64,000 bases of DNA from Bacillus infantis NRRL B-14911 (GCF_000473245.1 NC_022524.1:1946501-2010500), one strand, 5' to 3'. Shown: positions 34,129-43,174, numbered from the stretch's first letter. The notes: generated from the sequence alone by a model not told the origin. Made by a program: numbers and translations.

Positions 34129-36351
34129 TTGAGGAATGGCAGAGTGTTTTACAAGCTGTTTATCCCATTCTTTTTATTGGGGATAGGTCTAGTGGCAGGC
34201 TTCAGCATTTTTATCTATAACTCGACTTACAATTCAGTTGAGGAAAGCTTTCTAAAGGATAAGGAAAGCTACACCAAACAAATTCTGCATAATGTCGAGC
34301 AGAAGGTCAGGACCATTGAATATGGCTATACCGCCTACAGCTCTACAGCAAGCTTTAAGGAAGTTTTCACAAGACCGCTTTCAGGCAGGGACTTTGAGGT
34401 ATACCAGGATATCATCAAAGAAATGAGCTATATAGAGATGATGGGAATTGAGGGCAGCAAATACAGGCTCATCAGCCTGGCGGAAAAATGGGGAATCGTT
34501 AATGAATCTTTAAAGAAGCTGACCCCTGAAGAATATAACGCGTATAAGGAACAATACATAAATGAAAATGACCGGAATCTCTTCTGGAAGCCGACGGAAG
34601 AAGGCATAGAAATGGTCATGACACTACCATTTTATCAGCGCGAGAAATTTGCCCTGGGAATTGCCAATATCCCGAGAAGGAGCATTGATCAAATTGTCGG
34701 GGAACAAGATAATGCGGTTGAAATTTATAACAGCCAGGATAAGCTCTTATATTCCAGTGTGAACAAGGGGAGCAGCCTGACGGAAACAAGCTTTGATGAG
34801 GTGAAAGCGGCTGCCGAAGCAGCAGAGGAGAAAGCGGACGTCTTTAAAGCTGACAACGGAAAAACTTATGTTTTCCTTGAGGCAGATTATAACCATTGGC
34901 TGTACCTTGTGGAAATCAACGAAAACGAAATCGGAAGCATCATCCACAATACTAGGATGGGGCTGATTCTTGCTTCTGTCATCTTAATCCTTCTTGTCGG
35001 CGGAACATCCTACCTTTTGGCAGACTCTTATTCAAGGCCAATCAAAAAAATCCAGGAAAGATTGTCGCAGGGCGGCATCAGCCGTAAGCAAAATGAGCTT
35101 TCCTTCCTGGCTGCCTCTGTTGATAGGATCGTCGATCAGAATGAATTGCTCACTGAAAGCTTATCAAAGCAAAAGCCGGAGCTTGAAACGTTATTTGTTC
35201 TGAGTCTGTTTAGGAAGCGAATTGCTGAAAAGGATATCCAGCACAGGCTTGAGCAGTTTGACTACCATTTTGGAACAGACAAGGTCTTTTATACCGGCCT
35301 TATCCAAATTGACCAAATGGACGGCGGGCAGAATGCAGATAAAGATATCTTTCTGCTGGCAATCAATCATATAGTCCGCGAGATCGTCCCGAAGGAGGAA
35401 AGGCTGATCCCGATTGTTCTTAATGATGAGATGCAAGCGATGATCTTTGCCTGTGACAATGAACAGGAAGCCGAAAGGCGAATTATGATGTATTACGAGG
35501 AAATCCAGGAAAAAGTAAAGGAAACGCTCAATCTGGTTGTGAGCGTTGGGGTCAGCCCTGTGTATCATTCATTGATCGACAGCAAAAAAGCAGTGGATCT
35601 GGCAAAAGAATCGCTACATTACCGTGTAAATGTCGGGCCTGAAAGCATCATATTTTACCACGACATTTCCTCAATGCTGAATGATGCTTCGATTTCCAAA
35701 TTTCCGATTGAATTGCACAATGAATTGATGAGCGCAATCCGCTCAGGCAGGGAGGAAGAGGTTCGGAATCTGACAGGTTTGCTTATCGATGAAATTTTCA
35801 GACTGAACAAAAACCCGATCAGTCTGGGTGTCACTCTAATCAGGGCGATTAATGATCTTGTCCAATTAGGACAGCTGCTTGGAGCAGAGTCGAATATATT
35901 CGAAAATATTAAGAAGCTCTACCAGACTGCCATGCATGCCTATTATCCGCAAATAATCAAAGACATGCTTTACCAGCAGCTGATTCAGCCGGTCATCATC
36001 AGTACGCAGAGCAATACAGAACAGGGCTTCAAAAACATATCCGATAAAATTGTCTATATTATCCAAAGTGAATTTGATCAGGAAATCTCCCTCGACATCA
36101 TTGCTGACAGGCTTCATTACAACCCGAATTATTTAAGTAATGTGTTTAAGAAGGAATATGGGGAGAATTTTGTGGATTATTTAATGAATTACCGGCTCCA
36201 AATGGCGCAGATGTGGCTGAAGGAAACGGACATGACAATTAAAGAGATAGCCGAGAAGCTGCAATACCGCAACTCACAGAATTTTATCCGTTTCTTCAAA
36301 AAGAAAGTGGGCAAGACTCCCGGGGACTATCGAAAAGAATACCGCCAATAA
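34129..36351 (+). CDS. Membrane-anchored AraC-family regulator (YesS-like)
   Basis: A 740-residue one-protein sensor-regulator. One membrane helix near residues 8-30 and a second near 280-300 enclose an external sensing domain of about 250 residues. A cytoplasmic linker with a degenerate GGDEF-like region follows (about 370-480), and the C-terminal 100 residues form an AraC HTH (ISLDIIADRLHYNPNYLSNV and EIAEKLQYRNSQNFIRFFKK). B. subtilis YesS activates rhamnogalacturonan genes in this way. TTG 34129 is chosen because AAGGAG lies 9 bp before it; ATG 34102 has no ribosome binding site. It is divergent from the acetylesterase and upstream of GH105/GH28, its likely targets. Confidence 0.88.
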   Translation: MRNGRVFYKLFIPFFLLGIGLVAGFSIFIYNSTYNSVEESFLKDKESYTKQILHNVEQKVRTIEYGYTAYSSTASFKEVFTRPLSGRDFEVYQDIIKEMSYIEMMGIEGSKYRLISLAEKWGIVNESLKKLTPEEYNAYKEQYINENDRNLFWKPTEEGIEMVMTLPFYQREKFALGIANIPRRSIDQIVGEQDNAVEIYNSQDKLLYSSVNKGSSLTETSFDEVKAAAEAAEEKADVFKADNGKTYVFLEADYNHWLYLVEINENEIGSIIHNTRMGLILASVILILLVGGTSYLLADSYSRPIKKIQERLSQGGISRKQNELSFLAASVDRIVDQNELLTESLSKQKPELETLFVLSLFRKRIAEKDIQHRLEQFDYHFGTDKVFYTGLIQIDQMDGGQNADKDIFLLAINHIVREIVPKEERLIPIVLNDEMQAMIFACDNEQEAERRIMMYYEEIQEKVKETLNLVVSVGVSPVYHSLIDSKKAVDLAKESLHYRVNVGPESIIFYHDISSMLNDASISKFPIELHNELMSAIRSGREEEVRNLTGLLIDEIFRLNKNPISLGVTLIRAINDLVQLGQLLGAESNIFENIKKLYQTAMHAYYPQIIKDMLYQQLIQPVIISTQSNTEQGFKNISDKIVYIIQSEFDQEISLDIIADRLHYNPNYLSNVFKKEYGENFVDYLMNYRLQMAQMWLKETDMTIKEIAEKLQYRNSQNFIRFFKKKVGKTPGDYRKEYRQ

Positions 36352-36366
36352 TGAAACAATGCAAAA

Positions 36367-36395
36367 GCTTCTTCCCTGTGAAGAAGCATTTGTTA
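36367..36395 (+). terminator. Weak terminator after the YesS-like gene
   Basis: GCTTCTTC pairs perfectly with GAAGAAGC across CCTGT. Only a short ATTTGTT follows. Confidence 0.6.
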
Positions 36396-36663
36396 TACAG
36401 CTATGCTTACTAAGCTAACCATTTATCACTGTAGAAAAATTCTGGACAAAAGGATATGCAATCCAATCTGTCTGCCTATAGGAATATAAATCCCCCTTTA
36501 ATACCAACTGATAGACATAAACAGTTTTCCAGTTTAAAAGTATCATTTTTACGCTATTATTTCTTAAATCATCGATATACCAGCCTTTGTAAGCGTAATC
36601 ACAAAATGATTATATACGGAATTTTCTTGTTTTTAGTATCCTTAAAGCATTAAGTGCCATTAA

Positions 36664-36780
36664 GCCAGAAGGGAGCACTCTCCCAAAAAGGCTGCCTGGC
36701 AGGTAATCAAATATAAATAAAAGCAACCGCAACGCAGTTGGAAAATGGGGATGGGAGGCTCAAAACCTCTCTCCCAATTC
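36664..36780 (+). other. Structured leader upstream of the GH105 gene
   Basis: Successive hairpins can be drawn: GGGAG-CACT-CTCCC nested inside GCCA/TGGC (36664-36700), CAAC/GTTG (36724-36740), and GGGAGG with CCTC/CTCCC (36753-36775). No known riboswitch class is recognised. The remaining 36396-36663 sequence holds no credible gene. Confidence 0.4.
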
Positions 36781-36812
36781 AAACTTAAATTGAAAGTGGA
36801 GGGATTTTACAA

Positions 36813-37961
36813 GTGCAGGATAGAAATTGGTCTGTCAGGACAGCCGATTCCATTATGGAAAGAACTCCTTTATTGTTCGAGGACAAGGGCTATAATGGCA
36901 AATGGGCATATGATTATGGTGTGGTTCTAAAAGGATTCCATCTCGTATGGAAGAGTACCGGAGACCGGAAGTATTTTCAGTTTATAAAAGAGAATATGGA
37001 TCACTTCATCAATGAAGACGGCTCCATCAGCCGGTATGAGATGGAAGATTACAATATTGACCATATCAACAACGGGAAGATGCTATTTGTGTTATATCGT
37101 GAAACTGGAAATGAGAAGTACAAAAAAGCAGCCGATCTACTCCGCAGGCAGCTGGAAACACATCCGCGCACCTCAGAAGGCGCTTTTTGGCATAAAAAGA
37201 TTTATCCCTATCAAATATGGCTTGATGGATTATATATGGGTGCCCCTTTTTATGCGGAATACCAGAGGGCATTTATGGATGGAGAAGGGCTTGAAGATAT
37301 CATCAGCCAATTCAAGATAAGCTTCAGCCATTTATTAGATGAAAAAACCGGACTGCTTTATCACGCGTGGGATGAGAAAAAGGAGCAACCTTGGGCAGAT
37401 AAAGAAACGGGTCTATCGGCCAATTTCTGGGGCCGTTCCATGGGCTGGTATCTGCTTGCGCTCACTGATGTACTGGAGGTGATTCCAGAGGTCACTCCAG
37501 GCAGGGGCTTTCTTGTCAAAGTGCTTGAAAATACTCTTGAAGCGCTGCTCAACTATCAAGATGAAGAAAGCGGTGTGTGGCATCAGGTTGTCAATAAGCC
37601 AAATGAAAAAGGAAACTATCTCGAATCTTCCTGCAGCAGCATGATTGTCTGTGCAATTGCCCGGGGAATCCGGCAGGGGGTCCTCCATAGGGAGAAGTGG
37701 GAATCGCAGCTGCAAAAATCCCATCAAGGTCTGCTGGATGAATTTGTTCTTTTGACAAAAGAAGGCTGGGTAAATTTGAACAAAAACTGCCAGGTGGCAG
37801 GTCTCGGAGGACCAGATAAGAGGGACGGGACATACGCCTATTATATTAGTGAGCCGGTTACCTGCAACGACCAGAAAGGGCTTGGGGCATTTTTGCAGGC
37901 GGCGGCTGAGTTTGAATATTTGATGAACAGGAGCGTTGATCATGGCAGTCTATCATATTAG
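36813..37961 (+). CDS. GH105 unsaturated rhamnogalacturonyl / glucuronyl hydrolase (YteR/YesR-like)
   Basis: A 382-residue (alpha/alpha)6 barrel enzyme of GH105 (former DUF1593-like YteR family). The catalytic Asp is probably Asp138 in WLDGLYMGAPF, matching Asp143 of YteR by motif, and AHPNFWGRSMGWY-like FWGRSMGWYLLAL lies later. It removes the 4,5-unsaturated uronic acid left by lyases on rhamnogalacturonan fragments, yielding 4-deoxy-5-ketouronate for KduI. It has no signal peptide. The start is GTG 36813 behind GGAGGG. It overlaps GH28 by 20 bp, so translation is coupled. Length fits YteR (373) closely. Confidence 0.9.
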   Translation: MQDRNWSVRTADSIMERTPLLFEDKGYNGKWAYDYGVVLKGFHLVWKSTGDRKYFQFIKENMDHFINEDGSISRYEMEDYNIDHINNGKMLFVLYRETGNEKYKKAADLLRRQLETHPRTSEGAFWHKKIYPYQIWLDGLYMGAPFYAEYQRAFMDGEGLEDIISQFKISFSHLLDEKTGLLYHAWDEKKEQPWADKETGLSANFWGRSMGWYLLALTDVLEVIPEVTPGRGFLVKVLENTLEALLNYQDEESGVWHQVVNKPNEKGNYLESSCSSMIVCAIARGIRQGVLHREKWESQLQKSHQGLLDEFVLLTKEGWVNLNKNCQVAGLGGPDKRDGTYAYYISEPVTCNDQKGLGAFLQAAAEFEYLMNRSVDHGSLSY

Positions 37962-39273
37962 CGAATATTTAAAAGGGAATGCTGGACTTGCAACCGAAGG
38001 CATCCAAAAGGCCATTGATGAAGCCTATCAGAATGGCGGCGGCAAGGTGGTGATTCCAGCCGGCGAGTTCCTCACTGGCCCATTATTCCTTAAAGATAAT
38101 ATTGAACTTCACCTGGAGAATGGCGCTCATTTAAAGTTTTCCGACAAGCAGGAGGATTATCCGGTAGTAACATCGCGCTGGGAGGGTGTTAAGCGTAAGG
38201 TATACGCATCGTGCCTGTTTGCAGAAGGAGCCAGGAATATTGCTGTAACTGGATTTGGAACAATTGACGGTAATGGAATGGAGTGGTGGGATGTTTTCAG
38301 GAACCGCAGGGAGGAGCTGAAATATCCGCGTCCAAAGCTGATCAGCTTTGACCACTGTGAGCATATTACACTGCGTGATGTACGCCTGATCAACTCCCCA
38401 AGCTGGACCGTTAATCCAATCTGCTGCCGGGACATAACCGTAGATAATGTTTCAATCCTGAATCCAGCCGACTCTCCAAATACAGATGGAATAGACCCGG
38501 AATCGTGCAGAAATGTGAGGATCAGCAATTGCCATATTGATGTCGGTGATGACTGCATTGCCATAAAGTCAGGCACAGAGGATACCGAAGAAAGAGTAGC
38601 CTGTGAAAATATCACAATTACCAATTGTACGATGGTCCATGGCCATGGAGCTGTCGTATTCGGCAGTGAAATGAGCGGGGATATCCGCAATGTGACAATC
38701 AGCAACTGCGTATTCCAGGATACAGACAGGGGAATCCGCTTTAAATCAAGGCGCGGCCGCGGCGGAGTTGTAGAGGATGTCCGTGTCGACAATATTGTGA
38801 TGGAGGGGGTCATCTGCCCATTCATTATCAATCTCTACTATTTCTGCGGACCGCGCGGGAAAGATCAATATGTTTGGGACAAAAATCCATATCCCGTTAC
38901 TGCTGAAACCCCTATGTTCCGCCGCCTCCATTTTGCCAATATTACAGCGAGGAATGTGCACGCGTCAGCCGGATACATTTACGGCCTGGCAGAACAATAT
39001 GCAACCGATATTACTTTCAGCCAGATTGATATTTCACTTGCGAAAAATGCCGTACCCGGCAAGCCTGCCATGATGGCCGGGATTGAGGATATGGCGAACC
39101 GCGGCTTTTACGTCGGCTTTGCGAAGGATGTCCTGTTCAGCCGGGTGACGATTGAAAATCATGAAGGGCCAGCCTTCCATATAGAACACAGCGAGGATGT
39201 TGAAGTCATCTCCTGCAAATCAAGGAACACAAAGGAAGGTGAAGAGCTGGTCAGGGAAGTGGCGGCAAAATGA
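37942..39273 (+). CDS. GH28 polygalacturonase / exo-polygalacturonosidase family, cytoplasmic
   Basis: A 443-residue right-handed beta-helix of GH28. All hallmark motifs are visible: NTDG with Asp182, GDDCIAIKSG with Asp203 and Asp204, GHG around His235 and the RIK-like R266-F-K268. Repeated N-x-T/V-I-S/T-N-C turns are typical of the coil. It hydrolyses alpha-1,4-galacturonan, here probably oligomers, releasing galacturonate. There is no signal peptide, so it works inside the cell. ATG 37942 is 8 bp after AGGAG. It overlaps GH105 upstream and the alpha/beta hydrolase downstream by ATGA. Activity on rhamnogalacturonan cannot be excluded. Confidence 0.93.
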   Translation: MAVYHISEYLKGNAGLATEGIQKAIDEAYQNGGGKVVIPAGEFLTGPLFLKDNIELHLENGAHLKFSDKQEDYPVVTSRWEGVKRKVYASCLFAEGARNIAVTGFGTIDGNGMEWWDVFRNRREELKYPRPKLISFDHCEHITLRDVRLINSPSWTVNPICCRDITVDNVSILNPADSPNTDGIDPESCRNVRISNCHIDVGDDCIAIKSGTEDTEERVACENITITNCTMVHGHGAVVFGSEMSGDIRNVTISNCVFQDTDRGIRFKSRRGRGGVVEDVRVDNIVMEGVICPFIINLYYFCGPRGKDQYVWDKNPYPVTAETPMFRRLHFANITARNVHASAGYIYGLAEQYATDITFSQIDISLAKNAVPGKPAMMAGIEDMANRGFYVGFAKDVLFSRVTIENHEGPAFHIEHSEDVEVISCKSRNTKEGEELVREVAAK

Positions 39274-40172
39274 CAGCTGCAGATAAACGCCGGAAGCTTC
39301 TGAGCCTGCTGGGTGACCGCTCTGTTCCAGAAAATCATGAGCACCAGGTGCTGATGATTGAGAAAAGGCAGGGTTATGTACTGGAGACATTGATGCTGAG
39401 CCTGAATGGCCTGGAAACAGTGCCGGCCTATTTTGCAAAGCCTCTTAATGCCTCTGCCCCTTTGCCTGCCGTCATTTACTGCCATTCTCATGGCGGGAAT
39501 TTTGAGAACGGTAAAGACGAGCTGCTGACAGGCAGCCCTTACCTGGTTGAACACTCTTTTATTGAAGAGATCACGGGGCTGGGATTTGCCGTCTGTGCCA
39601 TAGATATGTGGGGATTCAATGAAAGAAGAGGAAAGCAGGAAAGCGAATTGGTCAAGGAGATGCTGCTGAAGGGCCAAACATTGTGGGGGATGAGGGTCTT
39701 TGACAGCATGTCCCTGATTGATTATCTTCAGAGCCGCCAGGATGTGGACGGAGAACGCCTTGCCGCCATCGGGATGTCGATGGGCGGACTGATGAGCTGG
39801 TGGCTCTCTGCACTGGACGAAAGGATCAAAGTTTCAGTTGACATTGCAGCACAGGTGCATATCGAAACACTGATGGAAAAACGCGGACTTGATCATCATG
39901 GCTTCTATTATTATGTTCCGGGTCTGCTGAAGCATTTTTCAACTTTAGCAGTCCAGGAGTTGATTTTACCGAGATCGCGCCTTAGCGTAATCGGCAAAGA
40001 CGACCGCCTGTGTCCAGCGGAAGGAGCTGTATTTTTGAACAGCAGCCTTAAGGATTCTTATGAAAAGCGGCAGGTTCCCGGGAATTGGGAAGGACGGATT
40101 TTGACAGGTGGACATCAGGAAACGAAGGAAATGAGAGAATTATGGAAAGCTTTTTTAATAGATCATCTGTGA
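39270..40172 (+). CDS. Alpha/beta hydrolase, dienelactone-hydrolase/acetylesterase-like
   Basis: A 300-residue alpha/beta hydrolase. The nucleophile elbow is GMSMGG, the oxyanion region YCHSHGGNFENGKDELL, and the likely Asp and His lie in IGKDDRLCP and TGGHQETKEM. It resembles the YtaP/abhydrolase family, some members of which deacetylate or demethylate plant polysaccharides. Its ATG overlaps the GH28 stop (ATGA), so it belongs to the GH105-GH28 operon, and an esterase acting on acetylated or methylated oligogalacturonides is the reasonable guess. No signal peptide is seen. A terminator follows at 40271. Confidence 0.85.
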   Translation: MTAADKRRKLLSLLGDRSVPENHEHQVLMIEKRQGYVLETLMLSLNGLETVPAYFAKPLNASAPLPAVIYCHSHGGNFENGKDELLTGSPYLVEHSFIEEITGLGFAVCAIDMWGFNERRGKQESELVKEMLLKGQTLWGMRVFDSMSLIDYLQSRQDVDGERLAAIGMSMGGLMSWWLSALDERIKVSVDIAAQVHIETLMEKRGLDHHGFYYYVPGLLKHFSTLAVQELILPRSRLSVIGKDDRLCPAEGAVFLNSSLKDSYEKRQVPGNWEGRILTGGHQETKEMRELWKAFLIDHL

Positions 40173-40270
40173 ACATAAAAAAACGATTTCAATAGAATGA
40201 CATACACTTCGGACTTGGTGCAATCGATCTTTGCCAGCCTGAGTATGAAGGGCTTATAAAGAAAGGGTAT

Positions 40271-40300
40271 CGGAATAAACTATTCCGGCCTTTTTTTTTT
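40271..40300 (+). terminator. Terminator of the GH105-GH28-esterase operon
   Basis: CGGAATA pairs with TATTCCG around AAC, then GCC and a run of ten Ts. Confidence 0.85.
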
Positions 40301-40444
40301 GGCAGTAACATCCGGAGCATACTGTCTGTTTCTCTATTTTACAAATCTTTTAGTACAGCATCCGCCTCTCTGCCCGCTCATAAGCTAGCAAAGATTTCCT
40401 GCAAATAGGAATAACGAATGTATGGAAGGGTAATTTAAATAAAA

Positions 40445-40459
40445 ATGACAGCGTTTACA
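40445..40459 (+). promoter_or_regulatory. cre-like site before the uronate dehydrogenase gene
   Basis: ATGACAGCGTTTACA fits WTGNAANCGNWNNCW with one mismatch (fifth base). It is 16 bp upstream of the start codon, where CcpA would block transcription. Confidence 0.55.
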
Positions 40460-40475
40460 TGAGCAGGAGGAGAAA

Positions 40476-41243
40476 ATGATGAGAAAGAAAATCACCCTTG
40501 TTGGCGGTTCGGGTACGATTGGCACGGTCTTATATAACGGTCTTAGCTCCAAATACGATATCGTCATTCTTGATAAAAAAAAACCTGAACAGACAGCGGA
40601 GTTTATTCAAACAGATGCAGCCGATTATGAGGACCTTGTGGAAAACATTCCAAAGGATACGGAGGTGCTTGTTAATCTGCTGACAATCAAGACAGACAAT
40701 GATCTGGAGAATCTAAAGGAATTCCACATGATGACCAGCATCCATTTTATCGCTTCATTTTATATCCTCCATGCTGCCGATTCTCTCGGAATTCCCAAAG
40801 TCGTATTTGCAAGCAGCAATCATGCAGCTGATTATTATGAAAAGGATGGCTATTCTTCTTTGGGCAGAGAGATCACCACTCAGGATTTTCCTATATCCAT
40901 AGGGTTGTACGGTGTTTTAAAATATGCATCTGAAGGCATCGGGCGAATCATGGCCCGGAACGAAAACAATCGCCTTTCAGTGATCAATTTAAGGATCGGA
41001 AGCGTTCTTCCAGATGAAAAGGAAGCCGTAAAGGAAGATGACAGGCTGCATAGAACTCTTTTATCACATGAAGATGCTGTACAGCTGTTTGATCTCGCCA
41101 TCCAGTCGACTGTTAAAAATGGCACCTATTACGGTGTGTCAGATAATGCGGACAAACCCTGGTCTACAGAAACAGCCTGGAAAGAGCTTGGGTTTGTTTC
41201 AAAGAAAAATGCACAGCAGGTATTGAAAGAGAATCGTGAATAA
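40476..41243 (+). CDS. NAD-dependent uronate dehydrogenase-like epimerase/dehydratase-family protein
   Basis: A 255-residue extended SDR. The NAD motif is VGGSGTIG (8-15), the catalytic pair YGVLK (Tyr and Lys), and the flanking FASSNHAADYYE and INLRIGS segments are characteristic of uronate dehydrogenase. That enzyme oxidises galacturonate or glucuronate to the aldarolactone with NAD+. AGGAGGAG precedes ATG 40476. It lies inside the pectin region, between two terminators and behind a cre-like site. The usual partners (lactonase, galactarate dehydratase) are not in the window, so the route would depend on genes elsewhere. A different sugar-acid dehydrogenase function is possible. Confidence 0.78.
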   Translation: MMRKKITLVGGSGTIGTVLYNGLSSKYDIVILDKKKPEQTAEFIQTDAADYEDLVENIPKDTEVLVNLLTIKTDNDLENLKEFHMMTSIHFIASFYILHAADSLGIPKVVFASSNHAADYYEKDGYSSLGREITTQDFPISIGLYGVLKYASEGIGRIMARNENNRLSVINLRIGSVLPDEKEAVKEDDRLHRTLLSHEDAVQLFDLAIQSTVKNGTYYGVSDNADKPWSTETAWKELGFVSKKNAQQVLKENRE

Positions 41244-41250
41244 ACCCAGG

Positions 41251-41280
41251 AGGCTGGCCCCGGAAGAGGGCCAGCCTATT
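41251..41280 (+). terminator. Terminator of the uronate dehydrogenase gene
   Basis: AGGCTGGCCC pairs perfectly with GGGCCAGCCT across a short loop, followed by ATTAAT, a weak T-run. Confidence 0.75.
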
Positions 41281-41453
41281 AATATGGCACTTGAAATTGA
41301 AATGGCCTATGTTTGGCTGGAGGAATCTGAATGTATGAACCAGATTAATATTAAAGCAAAAAAAGCAGCTGAAACTGTAACGGGTTCCGTTACGAGGTGC
41401 AAAAAGAGATAAAGCGTCAAAAAAACAATACAATAACAGGTTATTTAAACAGT

Positions 41454-41488
41454 AAAACGGCAGCCATTACGCTGCCGTTTTCTTTATT
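41454..41488. terminator. Terminator of the small membrane-protein gene
   Basis: AAAACGGCAGC pairs perfectly with GCTGCCGTTTT across CATTAC. It lies 5 bp beyond the stop of the minus-strand gene at 41493 and has T-runs in both orientations. Confidence 0.85.
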
Positions 41489-41492
41489 TCGT

Positions 41493-41780
41493 CTAAGGTG
41501 CGGTTCGAAGAAATTCATCTGTAAATTCCATAATTAAAGCGTAAATAAAAAGGCTTATTGGTAACAGATTTACAATCAAAGCAAAAATTCTTTTAGCTAA
41601 TTTTTCTCTGCTAAACATTGAAATAATGCTAAAAGGGATGCCAATCAAGGAAATGAGAAATACGAGTAATCCAAACACTTTTGGTATCGGTGTGTATATG
41701 GATATAGGAATAACAATAATTGTAACTATTGCTATTATGAATGAGATTTTGGTGAATATCTTTAGATTTTTCCTTTCCAA
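41493..41780 (-). CDS. Small hypothetical membrane protein
   Basis: A 95-residue protein with three hydrophobic segments (about 10-27, 33-53 and 64-84) separated by short polar loops; the N-terminus is basic. I do not recognise a named family. The start is TTG 41780, preceded on the minus strand by GAGAGGTG. It is the only gene inside the 673-bp segment bounded by inverted repeats and has its own terminator at 41454. Base composition is more AT-rich than the flanking pectin genes, which fits acquisition with that segment. Its function is unknown. Confidence 0.65.
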   Translation of the reverse strand: MERKNLKIFTKISFIIAIVTIIVIPISIYTPIPKVFGLLVFLISLIGIPFSIISMFSREKLAKRIFALIVNLLPISLFIYALIMEFTDEFLRTAP

Positions 41781-42102
41781 ATTAATGCACCTCTCATTTT
41801 ATTTAACAGGGTCTTTGCTAAAATAATCATCTCAAATAGATTATATCTTTTAAAGTGAAAACCTTCTCTGTTAAACCCAATCGTTGTGCCGGAGTACCAA
41901 CTTCAGATTTAAATCCCGTTGTTTTAAACGGGATGCAAAAGCAAAAATAAGAGAGCAAAATCTTTGCGATTTCACTCTCTAAATGTACTGCTAATTATAA
42001 TGGTAGCACCCTAGAACGGAACCCGTTACTGTAACAGCTACTTTTTTTGTATTTATACTTCTTATTTCATTGGAAATTTAAGGAAACCCTATGGAAAAGT
42101 TC

Positions 42103-42972
42103 TTAAGCCTTAACAGAACCAACCATTGCTCCTTTAACGAAATATTTCTGCAGGAACGGATAAACGATAAGCATTGGAACTGTTGCAACAGTTATAACAG
42201 CCATCTTAACGGTTTGAGCAGGGGGGACAACATCTACTGCAGAAGAGTCTGCCTGCATACCGCTTGATACGATAACAATTTGTCGGAGTAAAACTTGAAC
42301 TGGCCACTTATTAGAATCAGTCAGATAAAGAATAGCATTTGTATACTGATTCCAATACGCCACCGCGTAGAACAGGGAAATGGTGGCAATCGAGGGAAGC
42401 GATAATGGAAGCATGATTTTAAAGAAGATCATTAAGTCGTTGCATCCATCCACTTTTGCTGATTCTTCCAGGCTATCTGGAATGGCTGAAAAAAAGTTTC
42501 TCATGATAATAAGATTAAATGCATTAATCGCTATTGGCAAAATTAAAGACCAGTAAGAGTCGATTAAACCCAGGCTCTTTACTACTAGATAGGTAGGAAT
42601 CATCCCCCCGCTAAATAACATTGTAAACACTACAAGAAAATTAATTGCACTTCTTCCTGTTAAATACCTTCGTGACAATGAATAGGCCATAAAAGCTGTT
42701 AAAACCATACTGACAAATGTTCCGACTAATGTTACCAGGATCGATACAGTCATACTTTTAAAAATCGTTGGTGTTGAAAAGATATACTCATAGGCACTCA
42801 GTGAAAAAGTAGTAGGGAACAAGATGAAATCTTTAGCCACCATCTCTTCTGTCGTTGCGAACGAGCTGGCAATCACGTTAATAAAGGGAATAAGGCAGGC
42901 TAAGGCGATGAGTAATAGGATCGCATGGTTAACAAAGTCAAATATGCGATTCCCAAAAGATTTGTCGTGCAT
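42103..42972 (-). CDS. ABC transporter permease, oligogalacturonide/rhamnogalacturonide type (LplC/YtcP-like)
   Basis: A 289-residue CUT1 permease of the MalG-like group with six membrane helices. The EAA loop is ESAKVDGCNDLMIFFKIMLP, where it contacts the ATPase. The C-terminus ends in the VKGAMVGSVKA typical of LplC/YtcP. It would pair with the permease at 43324 and the binding protein at 45062, but is transcribed away from them, on the minus strand from a shared 350-bp intergenic region. The ATG is behind GGAGGG. No ATPase gene lies nearby, so a shared MsmX-like ATPase encoded elsewhere is expected. Confidence 0.92.
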   Translation of the reverse strand: MHDKSFGNRIFDFVNHAILLLIALACLIPFINVIASSFATTEEMVAKDFILFPTTFSLSAYEYIFSTPTIFKSMTVSILVTLVGTFVSMVLTAFMAYSLSRRYLTGRSAINFLVVFTMLFSGGMIPTYLVVKSLGLIDSYWSLILPIAINAFNLIIMRNFFSAIPDSLEESAKVDGCNDLMIFFKIMLPLSLPSIATISLFYAVAYWNQYTNAILYLTDSNKWPVQVLLRQIVIVSSGMQADSSAVDVVPPAQTVKMAVITVATVPMLIVYPFLQKYFVKGAMVGSVKA

Positions 42973-43174
42973 TTGAGAATCCCTCCATAATGAAGTTAAT
43001 ATTTTCTTGAGTTAACTATATCAACCTGAAAAATAGTATGTCCATAATCATTTTCCATCCACCTGGTAATATGGGGGGGAAGTACATACATTGAGTTCTT
43101 TTATCACTCTTCAAGAATTCTAAAGTAAATACTCATTTACATAAATAGATAATCATTTTATATGATTGATATCA

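Larger units (their letters stand above)
40173..40475. other. Spacer between the GH28 operon and the uronate dehydrogenase gene
   Basis: About 300 bp without a gene. It holds the terminator at 40271, the cre-like site at 40445 and otherwise nothing recognised. Confidence 0.5.
41367..42039. repeat. 673-bp segment bounded by 25-bp inverted repeats
   Basis: AGCTG-N5-GTAACGGGTTCCGTT at 41367-41391 recurs inverted at 42015-42039 with the same internal spacing (20 fixed positions identical). The enclosed DNA holds one small minus-strand membrane-protein gene and several hairpins, including ATCCCGTT/AACGGGAT near 41914 and GAGAG/CTCTC near 41951. No transposase is present. The layout suggests a small inserted cassette or non-autonomous element; the palindromic core GTAACGG/CCGTTAC could alternatively be a duplicated binding site. 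Confidence 0.55.

Noticed and set aside
36456-36653. 65-codon ORF upstream of the GH105 gene
   Set aside because: No ribosome binding site, unusual composition and no recognisable motif; more likely AT-rich spacer.
40210-40290. Possible peptide remnant in the spacer before the uronate dehydrogenase gene
   Set aside because: One frame reads plausibly for about 25 residues, but there is no start, no family match I can recall, and it runs into the terminator.
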